Of a DNA stretch of 64,000 nt, positions 56,634 to 64,000 are shown in pieces. The position numbers and the translations under genes are program-made. The notes below the pieces were generated by a model. It was not told where the DNA came from and made no database searches. It saw only the letters and a list, made by a program, of their open reading frames with translations. Numbering within the stretch: the stretch's first letter is position 1; each line of letters opens with the position of its first letter. Where the stretch lies: the NCBI GenBank assembly GCA_963920705.1, contig OY987237.1:13732601-13796600 (forward strand). Direction: 5' to 3'. This DNA comes from Odiellus spinosus. Its lineage: Eukaryota; Arthropoda; Arachnida; Opiliones; Phalangiidae.

Positions 56634-57333
56634 CGCTTGACGTTGGCGTACGCGTTAATGAAACTATTTCTCAAGCCAATACGTGTAATACAACGTAACG
56701 TAGCATACCCTTAAATACCCTCTATACTAAACACGAAGTAAACGAGTCGTCCATTTCGGCACGTTTTTCAAAAACGTGTCGGTACTCTTTAACTAAATTA
56801 CAGTTTCGCGCGCTTTTCGCTCACCCGCAAGCTTTATAAGCTAGACTGAGTGATTAAGAGTCCGTGATCTACTATACGTGAGGGAATCAATTGAGGCAAA
56901 TTATTTTTCTCGCCTCGACTCGACGCTTAAAAGGTGTTTATATCAGATGAACTCGGACTTAACCGTCTAGCACGATTTCGCAACGTTCGCTTAATAGGCT
57001 TTTAAATATCCTTATAGAAATTCGAGCCTTTCACGGCCATATTGGCGCAATTGGTACAATTCGTGACAGTTCGCCAAGTTTCCACAATGTAATTTAAAAA
57101 TATTTTAAATTTATATATACCGCTCCTGTAATCTTAGCGGGAGCTAAATAAAATCAAAATTGATTTTAAAGTTTAAAGGTATACTAAAGTCAATTATTTA
57201 GACGAAATAATAATTATTTCCTTTAAATAAATACGTTAACTTAAGGCAGCCTTAAACAAAACTTAATTTTACGTAATTAGACACGATAACGAAAGATAAT
57301 TAGATTATTTAAATTATAAACAAAATCATTAGG
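56634..57333. other. unassigned stretch
   Basis: CpG-bearing patch near 56740-56830, then AT-rich. No supported feature. Confidence 0.4.
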
Positions 57334-57669
57334 CAGAAGCCGATGAAACCCTCCTTTGAAGTCTATTACTCCATGGTCTTGTCTACCCCTCTGTATGGGT
57401 TAGTTTCAAAAAGCGCGATTCGTACGCCTCCTAACGGTAGATATTTTCGGAGCGGGAGTTCGTCGAGCGAATATCTCTAGCAGCCTCGGAGTTCGTCAAA
57501 AAAAACGTCGTCGTTTGTGGAGAGAGAGAATTTCCAATTTTCCGTAGAGAGGGGGGATGAAGTAGGACCCCTTCTAACTCGTAAAATTGTGAATTTTACC
57601 CATACAGAGAGGAGCGCTATATCGAACATTAGAGTAGTAGACATCAAGGGAGGGTTTCATCTACTTCTG
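57334..57669 (+). mobile_element. MITE-A copy 23, mosaic
   Basis: 336 bp. Left part subfamily II (GGTTAGTTTCAAAAAGCG), centre subfamily I (CTTCTAACTCG), right part II (ATCGAACATTAGAG). 3' terminus GTAGATG type. Flanks CATTAGG and TTCATAA do not match. Confidence 0.92.
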
Positions 57670-58564
57670 TTCATAAGAATATCCACCAAAATAGGCATAT
57701 TATAAAGCATAAAAAAATTAAACAATTCTAACGCGACAAGAATAATCTTGGATCAATTATTAATCCACCCTTTAAAAGATAGCAATCTTGTAAATAGGTT
57801 AAAACAAAATTCGGTGAATTTTAAATTTAGGTTACATTATTCTCCCTTAACGCGCGCATCAACCTTTATAAAGGCTAATAAAACTTGTCTAACAGAGATG
57901 TAGCGATATAGAAACGACGCAAAAAATAATAGTGTACCCTATAAGCTCGTCTTATATTCAAATGAGTTGGAATTATAATTGTCAGAAGCGAAGCGAACTT
58001 ATTAGAGAAGGTGACAAATGAAAATGCGCCGGGACGGAACGGGAGAAAGAACCAAGGCTTAACGGTGCTTGGTTATACACAGGCCAAGGCTTAAGGGAAA
58101 ACACTGCACCCCGGATTAATCACGGTGTCATTAAGGCAGAAAGAAATTAAAAAGAAATATTCTTAGTCAGCTTGCCCTCTTTTTAGTCAAACTATTTTTT
58201 TTTTTGTTATTCTCGAAAGCTTTCAGTGATGCCAACGTCGCTCGTCAGACAAGTTCGAAGAAACTATTTGATATTGTTATGATATTTAACATTGTATATT
58301 AATCCACCTTAGGTTCTACCAGTTTGCAAACTATTTTTGAATAAATTAGGCTTAACTCTTTCTAAATTAAGATTTTTTTTAATTCTTGTTAAATTATAAA
58401 TTGCTAAAATATAATTAGAATCGTGGTGAACTCGTGTCTTGAATTTAATTTTGAGAAACATTAGATATGGTATCCGTGCAAAGATTCATTCGGCGATATA
58501 GAGTTTAACTATTTTTCCGAAAACGCTACTCGTATTCCATTCGGAACTCATAAATCCGTGATAG
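57670..58564. other. unassigned stretch
   Basis: Lone TTAA-type ends (CACCCTTTAAAAG near 57767; TTCTCCC-TTAA near 57841). No gene. Confidence 0.4.
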
Positions 58565-58824
58565 CCCAATTTTACGAGATCGGAGGGGCCCTCCTTCATA
58601 CCCCCCTGTCTACGGAAAATTGGAAATTCTCTCTCTCCACAAACGACGACGTTTTTTTGACGAACTCCAAGGCTGCTAGAGATATTCGCTCGACGAACTC
58701 CCGCTCCGAAAATATCTACCGTTAGGAGGCGTACGAATCGCGCCTTTTGAGAATAACCCATACAGAGAGGGGTAGACAAGACCAGGGAGTAATAGACTTC
58801 AAAGGAGGGTTTCATCGGCTTCTG
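58565..58824 (-). mobile_element. MITE-A copy 24, one end missing
   Basis: Homology starts at CCCAATTTTACGAGATCGG, losing about 78 bp of one arm. Mosaic: GATCGGAGG (II) with CCTTTTGAGAATAACC (I). Confidence 0.9.
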
Positions 58825-59462
58825 GATAAAGTAATTATATTTTTAGTTAAAAGTATAATTTTTATATTTAACTACATCTTAAATTTCTTTCTGATGTTTT
58901 GTTAAACATCACAGGTTTTATATCAGTTTTCAGTATGTGAAAATCAAAGGCGGATTGATACGCAATGTTAATATTAATTGGGTTTAAAATAGTCGTTGCA
59001 AACCCATTTTAAAAAAAGAGTAATAACAAATTTAATAAACTTCTAAAGGAACTAAAATATTATCTTTTACGCTTAAGTGAAAATACGAGAGCCATATTTT
59101 AATTAATAATTTGCTTATAAACAAAGTAAAATAAATTTTCGACGCCTTCGCGATAGCAACTTAATTGGGCTTAAAGAATTAACAAAAATTCGGAGTAAAT
59201 TTATGATTAAATTATATTATTTTTGCGAAGGAATTAGCGATTCGTTTCACTAATTTTCATTAAAGTGAACCTCTCACAATTTGTTTTTCGATGAAAGTGT
59301 CAAAAATACGAATTCGGATATATGATTCAGTTTAAGGATAAAACGAAAAGTTGGGCTTTCTGGATTAAGTACTTTCACAAAAAAGACCGCGCGAAAGCAG
59401 CCAAATCATTAAAATTCCGAAAATAAACGAAACAAGAATTTATGTCTTAAATAATTTCCTTT
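58825..59462. other. unassigned AT-rich stretch
   Basis: Nothing recognised. Confidence 0.4.
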
Positions 59463-59466
59463 TTAA

Positions 59467-59637
59467 AGGGATACTAAACTCTAGAAAAGAGTTATTTTTA
59501 ATCGATTTAGGTTTAGCGAGTCTAATTCGCGACTGTTGATTACCACGAAATCTTTGATGAGTTTTAATACAGTTTTATAAATATTAGAACAGTCAAAATC
59601 GATTAAAAATAACTTGTAATCAGACCCTAGTATCCCT
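59467..59637. mobile_element. TTAA-type MITE (J1)
   Basis: 171 bp. Ends AGGGATACTA and TAGTATCCCT are perfectly inverted and the arms continue with AGTTATTTTTAATCGATTT in both. TTAA flanks at 59463-59466 and 59638-59641. Confidence 0.8.
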
Positions 59638-59642
59638 TTAAA

Positions 59643-60021
59643 GATATAAACACCGCTTCTGCTATTATCTCCTTTTGCCTAGATCATTCGTACGTCTTGG
59701 AATTCAGTAAAACCCCTTTACATCTACGGACTAAATTTGTCAGCTCGAAATACCATCGCGTGAAGTGCAACGGAGGTAGCGCCGGATGTCGGTAGTGGCT
59801 AATTGCGTCACTATATTGTATAGCGTTGGCAATATCCGATTACGGGTCGGGTAATCTGGCGGCAGACAATAGGCCGCCACTTTCCAAACCCTAAGGCACA
59901 GGTAGGGCTGCTGCAGCCAGGCAGACCACCGAGGCTATGCTTTGACGCGGTTCGACGGATCAAATTCGGCCACGATACAGTCAAAATATATAGCTAAGTT
60001 CGCGCTATGAAATTTTCTACA
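59643..60021. other. unassigned stretch, GC-richer
   Basis: Positions 59750-59960 are GC-richer; a 22-codon ATG frame at 59787 is too short to weigh. Confidence 0.4.
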
Positions 60022-60602
60022 TTAAAGGCGGATGCACACAGACCTATTTTCACGCGTTTTACGCGCGTGCACTCATGGAAGTAAAGCCGGATTCACACAG
60101 ACCTATTTTCACGCGATTGACGCTCGCGCGCTAATGGGTACTTCCAGAAGCCGATGAAACCCTCCTTTGAAGTCTACTACTCCAATGTTCCATATAGCGC
60201 TCCTCTCTGTATGGGTAAAATTCCCAATTTTACGAATTAGAAGGGGTCCTACTTCATCCCCCCTGTCTACGGAAAATTGGAAATTCTCTCTCTCCACAAA
60301 CGACGACGTTTTTGGACGAACTCCAAGGCTGCTAGAGATATTCGCTCGACGAACTACCGCTCCGAAAACATCTACCGTTAGGAGGCGTACGAATCGCGCC
60401 TTTTGAGAATAACCCATACAGAGAGGGATAGACAAGACCAGGGAGTAATAGACTTCAAAGGAGGGTTTCATCGGCTTCTGGTACTTCTATGAACGCGCGA
60501 GCGTGAAACGCGTGAAAATTTGTGTGTGAATCCGGCTATAGAAGTAAGATTAGCGCGTGAGCGTGAAACGCGTGTAAATAGGTCTGTGTGAATCCGACTT
60601 TA
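60022..60602. mobile_element. MITE-I, double inverted repeat, with MITE-A copy 25 inside
   Basis: Each side holds two versions of GGATTCACACAGACCTATTT followed by CACGCG: 60026 and 60088 on the left, inverted near 60535 and 60600 on the right. Without the nested A it is about 240 bp and nearly a perfect double palindrome centred on the insertion. Confidence 0.75.
60145..60480 (-). mobile_element. MITE-A copy 25, inside MITE-I
   Basis: 336 bp, exact TSD GTACTTC at 60138-60144 and 60481-60487. Subfamily I. It sits at the axis of the MITE-I palindrome. Confidence 0.95.
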
Positions 60603-61065
60603 GGCTCCTTTTCATAGGCAAATAATGTTATATACAAATCTTCTCCACGATTATCGATTCAAAATGGAATCAAATATGATAGAAGGTAATTCATAAGCCT
60701 AATTATATTTCTCAATGCTTGGTTGCTATAGACATTTAGGTACAACTAATAATGAGAACAAGACTCTTAGTCTTTGGAGTAGAGCTTGTACTTTTTGGTT
60801 TTAATACCAGGAAAGGAACAATCACATTTAGAAGGGCTGCATATTAAATTCGACAGAACAATAAAAAAAAAAAAATCCCACTTTAATTCCAGCCGGTAAC
60901 TAACTTGGCTTCAGGATTAATAAAATTAAATTTTATACTAAAAGAAGCTGAAACCCTTTGAATACGTTCCCGTGGAAATCATACCCTAACCCTTTTCGTT
61001 CGAAATTTATAATCAGGTTTATTATTATCATAAGTAAACGTCATATCAATAAGTATCGAGATGAC
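60603..61065. other. unassigned AT-rich stretch
   Basis: Nothing recognised. Confidence 0.4.
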
Positions 61066-61374
61066 CAGGGTTGCCACAGTTTTTTCAGATTCAAATTCCC
61101 TGGCTTTTTCCAGGTTTTCCCTGACCTTTTCCAACGATTTTCCCTGACCGTTTCGGCTAATACTACCCAATTTTTAAGCTTTTATTTTTTTTATAATCGC
61201 GTTCGCTAAACTTTTTGCAGGCGTATCTTTGTTCTAATCTATACACTGACACGGTCAGCTTCGAATTTTTCTGCTGATAATGATTGTAATATCCTGGCTA
61301 CTGGAAAGAAAAATTCCCTGACTTTTCCCTGACCTTTTTTCAAAATCCTTCAATTTTTCACTGTTTTCCCTGAC
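61066..61374 (+). mobile_element. family D copy 7, right end worn
   Basis: CAGGGTTGCCACAG start and normal D layout. It ends at GTTTTCCCTGAC without CTGTGGCAACCC. One copy each of the two amplifiable phrases. Confidence 0.75.
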
Positions 61375-62551
61375 AACTAATATTATGTTTTTTTAACCAA
61401 TTAACTCGAAACGATATTAAGAATTGATTGGTCAATAATCCCAATCAATGTTGTAATTTTTAATACGAAAGGTTTTCTAAGGATATTTCCAAATATTATA
61501 TTCAAATTATATTTTATCCCCTTCAAAGATCAATGAAATATATTTAAAAATTCTTCTTAATGGAGATTTTACTAATCTCATCAAATACTAAAGGTTTGAA
61601 ATTATATATTTCTTATTTAGTTTATCCTTTAAATCATTTTTTTCTCTTTAAGTATGTGTAAAACAGACTAAGTATATATCTCGCCTAGACCTAGTTAAAT
61701 AGTGTATTTTAAATAAAAGTTCAATAAAGTAAAAGCTAAATAGTTTCCACTAGAGACACGGATTTAATTAAATTTAATCTTCGCATTTACGTAGAAACTA
61801 GTAAACTCAAAACTTTCCCAATACTTTACTTGGAAAGTATATAAAGCTTTGGCAATTTAAAGAGCGATAAATTGATTAGATATTCTATCGGGATAATCAA
61901 TTCACGATATTTCGTGCGCCAAGCTAAGCCCAGTATCTCTTAAGCTCAAGGGGTTAACCCCCGCAGACCGACGAGCGTGTTTAAATAGATCCTCTTATAG
62001 GTCTATCGGGTCCCGCGCGGTACGCGTGTACGGACCTTTTCTTGAGGGTAGCGTCAGACCACAATTAGAAATATTTATGAAGCTCGCGTTTCACAGAGAA
62101 CCCGGATTATATGGATAAAGTATACGTTGAAAAGGGTTGGCCCATTCAAAGGGGAACTCTTACAAAATAATTAGGGTAGTTTAATAATGTCATTTAAAAA
62201 CTTACCGAGTGATGATTTCTAAATTGAAGCGTTTTGACATCGAAAACGGGACCAAATTCAAGAATGGAAACTTCCATGGAGTTTTAGATAACTTGATATT
62301 AAATGAATTATCCAACTGTGTAACGAGAAAAAAGAAAAAAAAAAAAATGTTTAATTAACTTGAAACTTGTTATAATCTTATAACACGTGTTTCTGGTACT
62401 AATCTCGTGTTCCAGAGGAGTTAAACCCGAATATACAACTCCCCCTTGTTGTAAGAAAGCTTAATATCTCCGATAAGAACTTACAAATATAAGTTTCATA
62501 AATAAAATTAGGCTTATCATCAACATCGGAATAAATATAGATAGCCTCAAA
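61375..62551. other. unassigned stretch
   Basis: AT-rich except a CpG-bearing patch at 61920-62060. No supported gene. Confidence 0.45.
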
Positions 62552-62890
62552 CAGAAGTCGATGAAACCCTCCTTTGAAGTCTATTACTCCCGAGTCTTGT
62601 CTACCCCTCTCTGTATGGGTTAGTTTCAAAAAGCGCAATTCGTACGCCTCCTAACGGTAGATATTTTCGGAGCGGGAGTTCGTCGAGCGAATATCTCTAG
62701 CAGCCATGGAGTTCGTCAAAAAAAAACGTCGTCGTTTGTGGAGAGAGAGAATTTCCAATTTTCCGTAGACAGGGGGGATGAAGTAGAACCCCTCCGATCT
62801 CGTAAAATTGGGAATTTTACCCATACAGAGAGGAGCGCTATATCGAACATTAGAGTAGTAGACTTCAAATAAGGGTTTCATCGGCTTCTG
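62552..62890 (+). mobile_element. MITE-A copy 26
   Basis: 339 bp, subfamily II, 5' terminus CAGAAGTCG. Flanks CCTCAAA and GCTTAAA match at 5 of 7 positions. Confidence 0.92.
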
Positions 62891-63454
62891 GCTTAAAGTA
62901 TATATTTTCCAAAATACTTCAACATTAACGAATGAGTGAATAAACGCGTGAGACTAAACCTTAGACGGATCACGAAACTCCTTCACTCGAGCTTTGGTTC
63001 TCTTCGGCGCGTAGTGGGATATTAACGAGTCCGAAACTTACGCGGATAGTAGACCCACCTTCCTCTTGTAAGGAGACCGCGCTAGAGCTCATACTCATAC
63101 AGCGACCCATTGCCTCGCCTCTACATATAGTCGAGACTTTGAGGCTGGGACCTCGGTGCCACGAAAAACCTTACAAACAACGCATCGATTAAACATTAAA
63201 ATACTTTTCGCGTGTTTCTCCCGAAAGAGCGGGGATATCCGTATCGCGCCACGAAGAGGCGGACTTTTATATTCATCTTGTTTTGTGTTTTTGGAAATAT
63301 ATAGAAAAGGATACGTTAAACCCTCTTTTATGATCTTGTTTATTTCGTATATATGAAAAGGAACGCGAATTCAATTATTAAACTTGAGTTTAAGTACCAT
63401 ACTGTACATCATTTGAAAATGCAAGATTTTATATAAAGGAGGAAGTGAAAAAAG
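62891..63454. other. unassigned stretch
   Basis: Moderately GC-rich to 63260. A frame from ATG at 63156 (66 codons) shows no recognisable features. Confidence 0.4.
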
Positions 63455-63484
63455 AATGAACCTACAGAGATCTGTAGGTTCATT
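63455..63484. repeat. short perfect inverted repeat
   Basis: Arms AATGAACCTACAGA and TCTGTAGGTTCATT, 14 bp each, with a 2-bp centre. Could be a cruciform or a tiny insertion remnant; no function claimed. Confidence 0.7.
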
Positions 63485-63599
63485 GTGAAACTATCAAGAG
63501 ACCAAGACCAAAAGAGAGTAAATTTAATTCAAGTAACACTGACACGATAAATTTTGATGCTGGATTTCTAGATAAAAATATGATACGAGAAAATTCTAT

Positions 63600-64000
63600 A
63601 GGGTTGCCAGTTTTTCAGATTTTTAATCGAGATTTTTGGTCCAATTTTTTAATGGAGATTTTTGGTCCAATTTTTTAATCGAGATTTTTGGTCCAATTTT
63701 TTAATCGAGATTTTTGGTCCAATTTTTTAATCGAGATTTTTGGTCCAATTTTTTAATCGAGATTTTTGGTCCAATTTTTTAATCGAGATTTTTGGTCCAA
63801 TTTTTTAATCGAGATTTTTGGTCCAATTTTTTAATCGAGATTTTTGGTCCAATTTTGTTAATCGAGATTTTTGGTCCAATTTTGTTAATCGAGATTTTTG
63901 GTCCAATTTTGTTAATCGAGATTTTTGGTCCAATTTTGTTAATTGAGATTTTTGGTCCAATTTTGTTAATTGAGATTTTTGGTCCAATTTTGTTAATTGA
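63600..64000 (+). mobile_element. D-like element filled by a tandem array, cut by window edge
   Basis: Starts AGGGTTGCCAGTTTTTCAG, close to the D terminus, then goes directly into the array at 63625-64000. The other end lies beyond the window. Confidence 0.6.
63625..64000. repeat. 26-27 bp minisatellite, about 14 units
   Basis: Unit AATCGAGATTTTTGGTCCAA plus TTTTTT (26 bp). Later units have TTTTGTT (27 bp), and the last ones also AATTGAG. The variants are sorted along the array, so it grew in steps. Confidence 0.95.

Noticed and set aside
10031-60480. MITE-A as an 8-bp hAT element
   Set aside because: Fifteen exact duplications are 7 bp and the next base does not extend the match; the empty site in MITE-B copy 4 also gives 7.
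4644-62881. A family of small proteins starting MKPSFEVYYSRVLSTPLCMG
   Set aside because: All lie inside MITE-A copies and begin in the inverted repeat; similar frames are open on the other strand. Shared sequence reflects transposon copying.
1-62890. ACAGAGAGG word of MITE-A as a U6 snRNA ACAGAGA box
   Set aside because: No other U6 sequence, stem or promoter is present; the match is 7 bases inside the arm.
63805-63987. Repeat protein with LDQKSRLTK units
   Set aside because: A reading of the 27-bp array at the right edge.

Overview
The window looks like intergenic or intronic DNA from an AT-rich animal genome, probably an invertebrate. There are no operons, no bacterial ribosome binding sites and no long open frames. 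CpG is common, so the sequence is not strongly CpG-depleted. The clade cannot be fixed from this sequence. I recognised no protein-coding gene by homology, and found no tRNA, rRNA, snRNA or CRISPR array.

What dominates is short non-autonomous DNA transposons (MITEs) and the tandem repeats inside them. By my tally they cover about 19 kb, roughly 30% of the window. MITE-A (about 337 bp) is present in 26 copies, 13 in each orientation. They run from the left edge to 62.9 kb, and 15 have exact 7-bp target-site duplications (TSDs). MITE-C (418 bp, 3 copies), MITE-G (316 bp, 2 copies) and MITE-H (281-297 bp, 2 copies) differ in sequence but share the 7-bp TSD, CA...TG ends and a palindromic target preference, so one transposase type may have moved all four. 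A second group (E and J) has AGGG-type ends, with TTAA duplications on the best-preserved copies. Family D has GGTTGCCACAG-type ends; three copies carry internal minisatellites, and a related element at the right edge carries a fourth. Families B, F and I are further inverted-repeat elements. Nesting is heavy: A sits in B, E, I and a minisatellite, D1 sits in a J element, and a perfect-looking hairpin element sits inside A4.

The coding evidence is weak. The best candidate is a first coding exon on the minus strand (15245-15473). It has a good start context, 76 open codons and a consensus GTGAGT donor, and it lies next to the most CpG-rich stretch of the window (15541-16320). Other candidates are a TATA plus triple-CCAAT promoter near 22.4 kb with a 69-codon frame at 22738, a possible acidic exon at 24594-24690, a TATA/initiator pair at 28.63 kb, and two hydrophobic small frames at 52.5-52.75 and 56.4-56.6 kb. 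None matches a family I know.

Layout: 0-15 kb is dense with MITEs; 15.1-16.3 kb is the CpG-rich gene-start candidate; 16.9-31 kb is mixed MITEs with promoter-like patches; 32.2-42.8 kb is sparser, with a degenerate dispersed word; 42.8-62.9 kb is the densest MITE-A zone; the right edge is a tandem array inside a D-like element.
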